Below, one piece after another: positions 1-7,518 of a stretch of 64,000 nt of DNA. The notes below the pieces were generated by a model. That model was not told the DNA's origin, ran no database searches, and was given only the letters and a program-made list of their open reading frames with translations. The stretch comes from Methylocystis sp. (GTDB lineage Bacteria; Pseudomonadota; Alphaproteobacteria; Rhizobiales; Beijerinckiaceae). Numbering within the stretch: the stretch's first letter is position 1; each line of letters opens with the position of its first letter. A program made the position numbers and the translations under genes. The stretch spans positions 1 to 64,000 of the forward strand of contig JALHNR010000001.1 of NCBI GenBank assembly GCA_022843525.1. Reading direction: 5' to 3'.

Positions 1-4
1 AAGC

Positions 5-673
5 TCATGACTGCGCTTCCCGCTCTAACACCGCGACGGCGTTGCGGACGGAGTCGCCGATCATGTCGCCGACAAGCATGTCATTGACCACGTCGTCTTC
101 GTCGAGAAAGTCAGCGAGGTGACGGAGCAGCCGTAAGGCGCCCGCGAGCGTCGTCGGTGTGGATTCGAAGACCACCCGCTGCGCTTCGTTCGCATTATCT
201 TGCGCCTTCTGTGCGGCCAACTCCGCATCTAATACCTCGCTCGTCTCGGCATTCTGCGCATATGCCCCGTGGGCTTCTAAAACGGCGCGCGCGTTCCGGT
301 ATTCTGGCTCAAGGCCAGCGGCTTCAGCGCGCATTGTGGCGTTGCCTTTGCGGAGGCGCGCAATCGTGTCGCCTATCTCTTCGTCTGTCATTCCCATGCT
401 GCGTTCGCGCATGGTTTCGAGTTGGAGAATGCTGAAGACGCGATTGCCATTAGAGACAACTTCCGGGAGCCTATTGCTCGTGGGCGCGGCGTCCGCGACG
501 GCTTCCCACGCGGCCCGTTCGATGGCGTGCAGGCGGTCGTATTCTGCGAAGGCCGCGAAGATCGGGTCGGCTTCCGCGACGACACCAGCGATAACGGGAA
601 GCCCGGCGACGGGCGCAGCGGCAAGGCCGGCGAGCATGGCCCGCCGCGATGGTGTATGTGCATTCTCAGCCAT
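5..673 (-). CDS. Hypothetical Tat-signal protein
   Basis: The protein has 222 residues. The N-terminus reads SRRAMLAG followed by a hydrophobic Ala/Gly/Val stretch to about residue 32, which is a twin-arginine-type signal, so export in a folded state is likely. The rest is mainly Ala/Glu-rich and helical (coiled-coil-like between about 85 and 170), with no catalytic motif I recognise. It lies at the window edge with a complete start and stop. The next minus-strand ORF upstream (759-1052) may be co-transcribed. Similar small exported proteins occur in accessory regions, but the function is unknown. Confidence 0.55.
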   Translation of the reverse strand: MAENAHTPSRRAMLAGLAAAPVAGLPVIAGVVAEADPIFAAFAEYDRLHAIERAAWEAVADAAPTSNRLPEVVSNGNRVFSILQLETMRERSMGMTDEEIGDTIARLRKGNATMRAEAAGLEPEYRNARAVLEAHGAYAQNAETSEVLDAELAAQKAQDNANEAQRVVFESTPTTLAGALRLLRHLADFLDEDDVVNDMLVGDMIGDSVRNAVAVLEREAQS

Positions 674-758
674 GATGCGAACTCCTGTTTCGCGTTGTGG
701 TTAGGCCGGGAGGGGGCGAGATCAACACCTCGCCCGGCCGCTTTTTCGGACGGACTGA

Positions 759-1052
759 TCAGGCCGCGAATGATCCGGCGAGTCGGCCGGAATGCGTGGT
801 GTAGAGGCGGCATAAAGGCATGCGAGGCGCGGGACGGTCCGCGAAGCAGGAGCGAACGGGAAGTCCGACGTTGCTTTCCTCGCGCAGACGAGAAGCCTTG
901 GCCTTCTTCCATTCCGACGCAAGCGCCTTGGCGAACCATTCCCGATAGGAGCCGCCAACGCTCTGAACCCGCCAGCGGGCCATGAAATGCGCGGCTTTCA
1001 TGATGGCGGAGCGATCATAAGCAGCGGACATCGGCGCTTCTCCTTTGGACAA
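759..1052 (-). CDS. Small hypothetical protein
   Basis: The product is a 97-residue protein. Residues about 8-50 (AAYDRSAIMKAAH onward, rich in Trp, Arg and Lys) look like a conserved small basic protein of the sort found on plasmids and integrated elements; the C-terminal third is less convincing. An alternative start is the Met at residue 8. It lies upstream of, and on the same strand as, the Tat-signal protein. Function is unknown. Confidence 0.4.
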   Translation of the reverse strand: MSKGEAPMSAAYDRSAIMKAAHFMARWRVQSVGGSYREWFAKALASEWKKAKASRLREESNVGLPVRSCFADRPAPRMPLCRLYTTHSGRLAGSFAA

Positions 1053-1187
1053 GCCGAGGTCGTTCGCCGAAACGGTGGTTTCGGCGTTGAATTCCCAACG
1101 GATTAGGTATAGGAACCGTTATGTTGGTTATGAACGCTAACCGCACATTTCTAGCTCTGCCAACCAGAAAAATGGGTATGAGAACCA

Positions 1188-1436
1188 ATGTCGCTGATTA
1201 CAGGCAATCAACTAAGGGCGGCGCGCGCGCTGGCGGAGGTCGACCAAAAATGGCTGGCGGAACAATCCAGTGTTAGCGTCAACACCATCCGCAATATGGA
1301 GGCGCGGGGTAGAGAGGCTATTACAAGCGGGGCAGTGACGGTTAGGAAAGTTCAAGCCGCGCTCGAAAAGGCCGGCGTCGAGTTCACGAATGGCGATGAG
1401 CCGGGCGTGAAGCTGAAAAAAGGCCCGCGGCTGTGA
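1188..1436 (+). CDS. XRE-family helix-turn-helix regulator
   Basis: This 82-residue protein is essentially one HTH_XRE domain. Residues 7-35 give the signature LRAARALAEVDQKWLAEQ then SVNTIRNME, i.e. the two helices and turn of a Cro/C1-type DNA-binding domain. The C-terminal part (VRKVQAALEKAGVEFTN) matches the usual tail of short XRE regulators in Rhizobiales. It is monocistronic and divergent from the two minus-strand small genes to its left, so it may control itself or them; no ligand domain is present. Confidence 0.8.
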   Translation: MSLITGNQLRAARALAEVDQKWLAEQSSVSVNTIRNMEARGREAITSGAVTVRKVQAALEKAGVEFTNGDEPGVKLKKGPRL

Positions 1437-1712
1437 ACCACGGGCGAGGTCGCTAACACGTGCCGCTCTATCCCACACAGAGCGACAACGGCCAATTAGC
1501 TCTCAAGCCCGCCGCGGCAAGCGTGGCAGTCGGCCGATCGAAAAGGCGCGCGGACGGACTTGCAGCCTTCGGCAAATTTGCCGACCCCACAAATTTCGCA
1601 AACCCAAGCCGCTGAGATGACGAATGCGAGGCGCTGCACCCGGAGACGAAGAACGGAGAAAATCAGCACACGAGGGTTCGCCAAGTTGGCGAAGGCTCGC
1701 CTGCCGACCGCT

Positions 1713-2111
1713 TCACTTCCGACACTGCCGCGAAGACAGGACAGTCTGAGCGCGCCATACAACGCGACGCCGAGCGTTGTCGTAGAGCCGCCTTGTGCTC
1801 CTCATGAATGAACGCCCGAGAAGGCCAACGAGATAGCCACCGATCGTGATCGCGAAATAGACGATGATCACGAAGGCCCAGCGGTCGCTCGCAGAGGCCA
1901 CCCTGCGGAATATCTCGGTCAGATAAGTGAGATCAATGAAACTGTTCGCGAAGAATCCGCTAGCGATGGCGAGCGCCGGGACTATCCACCAGGGAGCCCT
2001 GAAATAGCCGAGGAGCGCCGCGAGCAGAAAGACGATTAAACCGAAAATGTGCAAGAATTCTAGGAAAATCGCTTGGGAAAGCAAGCCGATGAATCGGATC
2101 AGCCAAAGCAT
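1713..2111 (-). CDS. Hypothetical inner-membrane protein
   Basis: The 132-residue product has three strongly hydrophobic segments (about 3-37, 43-58 and 78-100) and a basic C-terminal tail (MRSTRRLYDNARRR), compatible with three to four membrane helices and a cytoplasmic tail. No transport or enzyme motif is visible. No neighbouring gene gives functional context. Confidence 0.5.
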   Translation of the reverse strand: MLWLIRFIGLLSQAIFLEFLHIFGLIVFLLAALLGYFRAPWWIVPALAIASGFFANSFIDLTYLTEIFRRVASASDRWAFVIIVYFAITIGGYLVGLLGRSFMRSTRRLYDNARRRVVWRAQTVLSSRQCRK

Positions 2112-2292
2112 CTGACGCCTCTCTGCGCAAGCTCAGACCATTGTCTTATCTGAGTTCGACCGCACCAGCCATATCAGTCTACCGGTTCCAAATCTGAACC
2201 GGTAGCTCCCACTCTCGCCGACGCGCTCTGGACTGAGGTGACGAAGCGGAAGCCTGGGAATCCTACGGGCGCAAATCAGCACACTAAGAAGG

Positions 2293-2604
2293 ATGACGCG
2301 GCAGGAACCGTGGATAATATACACGATTGCTTACAAGAGCGCCCAACGGGCACATCAGTCGCCCGTGTCGTGCCGAGAGAAGGACGTTGATCGCTACGGC
2401 CGGATCGTAGCTACCTGCCAGGTCCGCGGCGAGGACATCGAGCTTTGGTTGGTCAGAAGCGGCAACGCCTTCGCGAACCGCCGCTATTCGTCGGACTACA
2501 TCGGCGCCGAGCAGGAGGCCAAGAACAATCGTCGCGGCCTGTGGGCAGGACATACACAAGCACCTTGGGAATGGCGCAAAGAGCAACGCCATTTGGCTCG
2601 ATAG
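2293..2604 (+). pseudogene. Truncated thermonuclease-like (SNase) gene
   Basis: Residues about 25-98 match the C-terminal half of staphylococcal-nuclease-fold proteins: C-REKDVDRYGRIVA, then E-LWLVRSGNAFANRRYS, then EQEAKNNRRGLWAG and a terminal PWEWRK. These are the usual strands and helix after the first catalytic Arg. The first 25 residues are unrelated and the N-terminal half of the fold (normally with signal peptide and first catalytic Asp/Arg) is missing, so this is probably a 5'-truncated relic rather than an active nuclease. Confidence 0.6.
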
Positions 2605-3182
2605 CCTGTGCGAAATGCGCAGTAGCCGTCCGGTCAGTGCCCAAGCAACAGCATCATGCCGCCCAATATTTCGGCGACGACAATGGATGCGATCACGGCG
2701 TTCGCAATCGGGGCGCGGATCATGCGCGCAATTCTGGACCGCAGGGATAGAATTTCAATTAGGCACGTCGTCGCAGACCGACACTCGACGCTCAGTTAAG
2801 GCTCACTTTTCCCGGAAAGCTCTTGTGGGAGAGCCGCAGGAAGTAGGCCCAGGCCGCTTCAGCATCGTGCGCTGCCGCAGCGGCCCTCTGGATCGCGTCC
2901 AGGGGCTCCACAATGGGGTTATCGTGTAGGACGCTTTCGGTAAAGTCGAGCGCCAAACCACGCGATATTGCGCAGAACCCGTTGATACTAGTTACATAAA
3001 GATATCGTTATGCGTTGATGCGTGCCTGTCTTGTGGTGGCGCTTGGCCTTGTCGAAAGCTTCAAGCGGGGGCATGCTGATATTTGATACAACGGCCACAC
3101 GGCGAATGCCCGCTTAGCTGGGGCAAGGGCGCACACAGAGGCCGGCTTCGATTCAAGAGTACTGAGCTTCGGGAGGAACTCC
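2605..3182. other. Gene-poor stretch with two small minus-strand reading frames
   Basis: No full-size gene is visible between the SNase relic and the stress protein. On the minus strand two short protein-like frames follow one another: 2792-2956 and about 2634-2790. The second ends in a hydrophobic helix (PIANAVIASIVVAEILGG) resembling a segment of small DUF2165-type membrane proteins. Both may be remnants. Confidence 0.3.
2792..2956 (-). CDS. Possible small protein, hypothetical
   Basis: A 54-residue frame with possible TTG start encodes LDFTESVLHDNPIVEP then a helical Ala-rich part (AIQRAAAAAHDAEAAW) and AYFLRLSHKSFPGK. The composition is protein-like, but there is no ATG and no Shine-Dalgarno sequence in front. 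It could be a C-terminal remnant of a longer gene, since the frame stays open another 13 codons upstream. Confidence 0.25.
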   Translation of the reverse strand: MALDFTESVLHDNPIVEPLDAIQRAAAAAHDAEAAWAYFLRLSHKSFPGKVSLN

Positions 3183-3752
3183 ATGGAATCGAATGAAACG
3201 GCTGCGCTCGAACAGCACCGCGAATTTACCGAAGTCGTAGGCCTGTTCGACTCGCTTGATAAGCTGCAGTCCGCCATTGACTATTTGATGACTCACGGAT
3301 TCGACAGATCCGAAATCAGCCTGCTCACCGAAGACGCGAAGACGCGCGAAAAGATTGGATCGAAACGCTCGGTCGAAATCGAGGACAGCGATGAAGCTCC
3401 TCGCATTTCCTACATCGAAGCCGAGTCGCTTAATGAAGGCAAAGCTGCGCTAATCGGCCTGCTCTTCTATGTTGGCGCCATTGCTGGCGCGATCGCCGTT
3501 TGGACCATCTACGGCAGTTTCGCAGAGGCGATCGTTGCGGGCATTGGCGCTGGTATGGCCGCCAGCCTGGTTGGCGTGGGCGTCGGCGCATTCATTCGAC
3601 GTCGTCAACGCAATTGGGTGCAGGCGCAATTAGCGCGCGGCGGGCTGTTGCTGTGGGCGCGAACCCGGACCGAAGAACATGAACGCGCCGCCATGTCTGC
3701 CATGCAGAACAATGGAGGCCACGACGTGCATGTTCATAGGCTGGCGGCATAG
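3183..3752 (+). CDS. YflT/GSP17M-like stress membrane protein
   Basis: The 189-residue protein begins with a domain (about 14-50: FTEVVGLFDSLDKL then HGFDRSEISLLTED) like the N-terminus of YflT/general-stress-17M proteins, which bind nothing well defined but occur in stress regulons. Residues about 89-137 form two Gly/Ala-rich membrane helices of the glycine-zipper type. The C-terminus contains HERAAMSAMQNNGGHDVHVH, with clustered His. A strong Shine-Dalgarno GGGAGGAA ends about 8 bases before the ATG, supporting this start. It stands alone; role in envelope stress is an inference. Confidence 0.65.
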   Translation: MESNETAALEQHREFTEVVGLFDSLDKLQSAIDYLMTHGFDRSEISLLTEDAKTREKIGSKRSVEIEDSDEAPRISYIEAESLNEGKAALIGLLFYVGAIAGAIAVWTIYGSFAEAIVAGIGAGMAASLVGVGVGAFIRRRQRNWVQAQLARGGLLLWARTRTEEHERAAMSAMQNNGGHDVHVHRLAA

Positions 3753-3842
3753 GCCTGACGATCCAGACTGATCGCTGCTGACCCTGTTACACCTATGAAA
3801 CTCAAATTCTCCGGCGGGTGAGGGGTATTTCTATCGACGCTC

Positions 3843-4037
3843 ATGAACACATTAACGCCGACAAAGCTCGTCGAATGCCCTTTTGAAGTCCGCGTCGACG
3901 ACGTCTTGCACGACCGGTTCTATGATGTCCGCGACGCTGTTGCGGTCGCCAAGCAGGTCAAAGCGACGAAACGAGCGGCAGACGTCGTGGTGATAGACAC
4001 ACGGACCAAGAAATTGGTGATCAAGGTTGATGGCTGA
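3843..4037 (+). CDS. Small hypothetical protein
   Basis: A 64-residue protein with even alpha/beta composition (VRVDDVLHDRFYDVRDAVAVAK, KRAADVVVIDTRTKKLVIKV). The pattern strand-helix-strand-strand resembles a DUF-type small domain widespread in Rhizobiales, but I cannot name it. No clear ribosome-binding site. It is followed within 40 bases by a hairpin. Confidence 0.5.
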   Translation: MNTLTPTKLVECPFEVRVDDVLHDRFYDVRDAVAVAKQVKATKRAADVVVIDTRTKKLVIKVDG

Positions 4038-4070
4038 GCGAATTTTCCCGTTGTGCGGCTGCGATGCGTG

Positions 4071-4098
4071 AAAAAGCCCGGTCGTCGCCGGCCGGGCT
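4071..4098 (-). terminator. Rho-independent terminator hairpin
   Basis: AGCCCGG at 4075-4081 pairs with CCGGGCT at 4092-4098. On the minus strand the stem is followed directly by five T residues (the A run at 4071-4075 on the plus strand), so it should end minus-strand transcripts, most likely that of the gene ending at 4340. Confidence 0.55.
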
Positions 4099-4339
4099 AT
4101 GAGGAACAAAGGATTTGCCGGCCCATGTGGCGCCAGCGCATGGGCCTCAGATAGGCGCCGATGCCGGGGATGCAAGCTGACCGTCCATGAAATTCGCAGT
4201 CAGGATTCGCGCTTAAGCCTCGCCTTGCTCACCTCCTAACGCGCGCTATCATCGCGTCGAAATCTGCGCCGGGCCCGCACCCTGGCGCGGCTAGGGCGGC
4301 GAGACTGAACTCAGCCGGTCTCGTCGCCCGACCGATTTG

Positions 4340-4708
4340 CTATTCTTTTTCATCGGCGTTTTTTGCTTCGCCTATAAACTTCTGCAAATCGCCTATGGCT
4401 TGCTGCACGATTCCGGCCACAGCAAGCTCCGGAGAGCGCGTAGAGAGAGCTATGGCCAGCTTCGTCTTGCCCATTGCCTCATTTGCGTAGCCTCGCAGTT
4501 GGTCCACTGAGCTGCACTGAGTAAGACAATCGAGGGCAACCGACACAGCGTCCTTCACTTGGTCAATTGCGTGCTGGATATTCTGCTGAACTTCAAGGCT
4601 TTCGGCCTCAAGCGGCGCTTTCGTCGAATCGGCCAGCGTGTCGATTCCCCGCTTGATCTCTCCGATCGATTGGCCAACGAGATCTTTCGTTGTCTCTGCA
4701 TTTGACAT
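4340..4708 (-). CDS. Hypothetical helical protein, phasin-like
   Basis: From ATG 4708 the product is 122 residues, almost entirely amphipathic helix without signal peptide (TTKDLVGQSIGEIKRGIDTL, VQQNIQHAIDQVKDAVSVAL, VQQAIGDLQKFIGEAKNADE). This composition is phasin-like, i.e. like granule-surface proteins, but no diagnostic motif is present. The start at 4708 is preferred over an upstream in-frame codon at 4762 because GAGG lies 9 bases ahead of it. A minus-strand terminator lies at 4071-4098. Confidence 0.5.
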   Translation of the reverse strand: MSNAETTKDLVGQSIGEIKRGIDTLADSTKAPLEAESLEVQQNIQHAIDQVKDAVSVALDCLTQCSSVDQLRGYANEAMGKTKLAIALSTRSPELAVAGIVQQAIGDLQKFIGEAKNADEKE

Positions 4709-4842
4709 CAGACTTATCCTCGTAGGGATGCTACAAGTTTTTTGGGGACGACGACCGCTCATCGCAAGCGGCTCGGCGTTGTGACATACACGTCAATTTA
4801 CGCCTATCTCAGTGAGATGAAGCGCGAGCGCGAACGCAAAAA

Positions 4843-4872
4843 CGCCCCGCCGTTACATCCACGGTCGGGGCG
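4843..4872 (-). terminator. Rho-independent terminator hairpin
   Basis: CGCCCCG (4843-4849) pairs with CGGGGCG (4866-4872), extended by CCGT/ACGG around a 7-base loop with one bulged base. On the minus strand five T residues follow. It lies downstream of the nikR transcript and probably ends it. Confidence 0.6.
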
Positions 4873-4967
4873 TCTCGGTGGCATAAGTTGCGAACCAGCC
4901 TAAAGGCTGGCTGGCCCAACATCACGCGGGCGGTCAGAGCCCATCCCGCCCGGCCGCGCCAGCCGGA

Positions 4968-5255
4968 TTAATCCATCGTAGAGCTTCCCAGCACCGTGAA
5001 TCGATCGTCTGCCTCCACTCGTCCCACCTCAATCTGCCCTCGAATGAAGTTGTCCTTGTCTTTGAAGGTGATTTTGCAGGCATAAGGATTATCGCCCCGG
5101 ATGCCCGTCGCCTGATAGATACACATGCTCTTGGCATGTGACGCTCTCAGACTTTGAAGCGGGAAAAAGATCACCGCACCCGCTTTTTTCAAAATTGTCT
5201 TACGCGACGCCGGTGAGTCAATTGCCGGTAAACGATTTGTCGTAAGCGTTGCCAT
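4968..5255 (-). CDS. Hypothetical protein downstream of nikR
   Basis: The frame from ATG 5255 gives 95 residues. The C-terminal half (SMCIYQATGIRGDNPYACKI, then FKDKDNFIRGQIEVGRVEAD) has ordinary protein composition with two cysteines; the N-terminal part is less convincing, so the true start could be the later Met in MCIYQ. It begins just after the nikR stop on the same strand. Function unknown. Confidence 0.35.
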   Translation of the reverse strand: MATLTTNRLPAIDSPASRKTILKKAGAVIFFPLQSLRASHAKSMCIYQATGIRGDNPYACKITFKDKDNFIRGQIEVGRVEADDRFTVLGSSTMD

Positions 5256-5280
5256 TTTGCAACAGAGGGTTAAGCGGCGG

Positions 5281-5751
5281 TTAATTCGAGCGATGCGCGT
5301 GGCCGCTCTCGTGATGATGGCCGTGCGGGAGCAGCTTTTCGCCTTGCGCGGCGTCGGCCGGAACGAAGACGAGCTGCCCATAGCGCACGCCGCGCTCGCC
5401 AATGACATGGCTGGCGAAATGCTCGACTTCCGACTTCAGGCCGCGCAGCAATGACACTTCGAGACAGGTCGCCTCGTCCATATGAATATGCAGCGTCGCG
5501 ATCGACATGTCGGCATGGCTGTGATGATCGGTCATCAGCCGTTTCGACAATTGCCGCGTCTCGTGGTCATAGACATAGACCAGCGCAGCGACGCAGGAAC
5601 GCGCGCTGTCGTCGACCTCCAGCTTTTTCATGAGGCCCGCGCGCACGAGATCGCGCACGGCTTCCGAACGGTTCTGATGCCCGCCCGCCTCCATATATTG
5701 GTCGAGCGCGCTCATCAGTTCGTCGTCGATCGTCACGGTTACGCGCTGCAA
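5281..5751 (-). CDS. nikR: NikR-type nickel-responsive regulator
   Basis: This 156-residue protein has the NikR architecture: an N-terminal ribbon-helix-helix DNA-binding domain (about 1-45, VTVTIDDELM then NRSEAVRDLVR) and a C-terminal ACT-like metal-binding domain. The nickel ligands are present: H88 and H90 in LHIHMD, C96 in ATCLE, and one of the histidines in TDHHSHAD (76-79). An additional His-rich tail (LPHGHHHESGHAH) could store or sense metal. NikR represses nickel uptake genes when nickel is plentiful. Directly upstream on the same strand is a degraded HupE/UreJ gene, a nickel-permease family, so the original target may be gone here. Confidence 0.9.
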   Translation of the reverse strand: MQRVTVTIDDELMSALDQYMEAGGHQNRSEAVRDLVRAGLMKKLEVDDSARSCVAALVYVYDHETRQLSKRLMTDHHSHADMSIATLHIHMDEATCLEVSLLRGLKSEVEHFASHVIGERGVRYGQLVFVPADAAQGEKLLPHGHHHESGHAHRSN

Positions 5752-5804
5752 TTCAATGCTCCGGCTGGCCGCGCTTCAGTCGGAGCGACTAACAGCGCAG
5801 AGCG

Positions 5805-5994
5805 TTACTTAATAACGCTGATGCGCACAAGTAACCAGTAGGCGCCTAAACCGGCGATCATCGCCGAACACGCATTGACAAGACGCGGACTACGTCTCCC
5901 TTGGTGAAGGTCTTGTCGACGACTATGAGCAAGGGCAGCACAACAAGCACGATGCCGATCTGTCCAACTTCGACGCCGATATCGAAGCTTGCCT
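5805..5994 (-). pseudogene. HupE/UreJ-family nickel permease relic
   Basis: Reading minus-strand DNA gives SFDIGVEVGQIGIVLVVLPL, matching the conserved FN-GVELGQ helix of HupE/UreJ proteins, then after a change of frame VNACSAMIAGLGAYWLLVR, the usual last membrane helix, and a stop at 5805. The N-terminal two thirds are missing and an in-frame stop precedes the fragment. HupE/UreJ proteins transport nickel or cobalt for hydrogenase or urease, and the relic lies directly upstream of nikR, which supports an original nickel-uptake unit. Confidence 0.6.
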
Positions 5995-6111
5995 ACGCGG
6001 GAACGATCGCGCGCCGTGGCGCTCGAAGTTCAATAAGGCCACGCGCGAAGCCAAACCGCGGATGAAGCGTAAGCGTGGTCAGAAGCGGCGGGATCCGTTG
6101 GAGAGATTTGG

Positions 6112-7518
6112 TTATGGCGTCGCGGTCCCGCCCCAGAGGTCCTTGACCTGTTCAAAGTGTACGGCGGGATCATATCCAAAACCGTCGAGATCAAGCGACG
6201 CCGTGGACAGACGTCCGATCGCCGTGAGCACCGCGTATGAGGCGACGACGCGGTCGCGCTGAGCGAAGACGAGCGCGATGCGGGCGTAGAGCAGCTCTTG
6301 CTGCGCGATAAGAATTTCGAGTGTCGTTCGCTGACCGGCCTTGGCTTCTTCTCTCACGCCATAGAGCGCGCGCTCGGCCGCGGCGATTTGCGTTTGCGCC
6401 GCGGCAATCTGAGTTTTCGCCGCCTGCAACGCGCCCCAATAGGCGCGAACGAGCGAGAGAACTTCTGCGCGCGCGACGTCGGCGTCGAACCGGCGCTGTC
6501 CGGCGGTCTCCTTGGCCTGCCTCACGCGGGAAGACGTCAGGCCGCCCTCGTAAATCGGCACGTTGAGATGTCCGAGGATTTTCGCCCCGACATTGCGGTT
6601 CCCGATGCCGGCAATGTCGGTCTGGGTGAAAACGTCGCCGACGATCGACAATTTGGGCATGAAGTCGGATTCAAGCGCGTTTATGCCGAGATCGGCGACG
6701 TCGGCCTCGTGAAGCGCCGCGAGGATGAACGGATGTTCCCTTTGCGCGATGCGTTCCGCTTCTTCGCGCGACTTCGGCAGCAATCGGTCGATCGGCGCGC
6801 CCGGCGCGAGTTTCGTCGGCTCGACGCCGACCGTCTTGCGATAGACGCCTATGCTGGCGTCGAGCGTGGCGCGTGCGGCGCCGGCGAGAGACTTTCCTCC
6901 CGCGAGCCGCGCCTCGACCTGCGCGACATCCGTCAAGGTGATCTGTCCATATTCGTAGCGTTCGCGCGTTTGGCGCAATTGCTCTTTCAGGACGGCGACA
7001 TTGCTTTCCTGAAGTTTCAGGGCCGCTGTGTCGCGCAAGACGTTCATGTAGGCGGTGACGGCGTCAAACAACACGCGCTGCTCGGTGAGGCGCAAACGTT
7101 CGCGTCCCGCGAAGACGCCCGACTCCGCGGCGCGCGTTTCGTTTTGCGCCTTGAACCCGTCGAATATCGGCTGCTCGAACGTTAGATGGGCGGAGCGGGG
7201 AACGCTGCCGCCGTTCTGGATGTTTTTCGTGATGGCGGTATCGGTCGGGTCATTGATATTGACGTCGCGCTGCTTTGTGACGAGGCGATTGCGCTGCACG
7301 CCGAGATAGCCGTCGCCCGTCACGCGCGGCCTCATGCCGGCCTGCGCTTGCGGCACTCCTTCGTCGATCGCGCGAAGCTCGGCTCTGCTGGCGTTGAGCT
7401 GCGGATTGGCGTCATAGGCCCGCCGCATTGCGCCCATCAGCGTTTCAGCGCGCGCCGTCTGCGCGGCGACGGCGCCCACCGCGCATGCCGCGATGGCGAG
7501 CGCGCGCGCGCGATTCAC
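6112..7518 (-). CDS. TolC/CzcC-type outer-membrane efflux protein
   Basis: From GTG 7518 the product is 468 residues with a signal peptide (ALAIAACAVGAVAAQTARAE). The mature part is an outer-membrane-factor repeat: ETLMGAMRRAYDANPQL at the start, two helical halves with RYEYGQITLTDVAQ and a second TolC half ending AGQRTTLEILIAQQELL. It would form the trimeric exit duct of the RND pump. The GTG overlaps the stop codon of the upstream czcA gene (GTGA), so the two are translationally coupled. A longer open frame runs antisense-like into czcA and should be ignored. Substrate is inferred from the neighbours to be a divalent metal. Confidence 0.85.
   Translation of the reverse strand: MNRARALAIAACAVGAVAAQTARAETLMGAMRRAYDANPQLNASRAELRAIDEGVPQAQAGMRPRVTGDGYLGVQRNRLVTKQRDVNINDPTDTAITKNIQNGGSVPRSAHLTFEQPIFDGFKAQNETRAAESGVFAGRERLRLTEQRVLFDAVTAYMNVLRDTAALKLQESNVAVLKEQLRQTRERYEYGQITLTDVAQVEARLAGGKSLAGAARATLDASIGVYRKTVGVEPTKLAPGAPIDRLLPKSREEAERIAQREHPFILAALHEADVADLGINALESDFMPKLSIVGDVFTQTDIAGIGNRNVGAKILGHLNVPIYEGGLTSSRVRQAKETAGQRRFDADVARAEVLSLVRAYWGALQAAKTQIAAAQTQIAAAERALYGVREEAKAGQRTTLEILIAQQELLYARIALVFAQRDRVVASYAVLTAIGRLSTASLDLDGFGYDPAVHFEQVKDLWGGTATP

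Noticed and set aside
714-745. Hairpin GGGCGAG/CTCGCCC followed by five T on the plus strand
   Set aside because: It has terminator form, but no plus-strand gene lies upstream; without a transcript to end, the call is not supported.
2615-2929. 104-residue plus-strand frame
   Set aside because: Arg/Ser-rich sequence with no structure pattern, opposite two more protein-like minus-strand frames.
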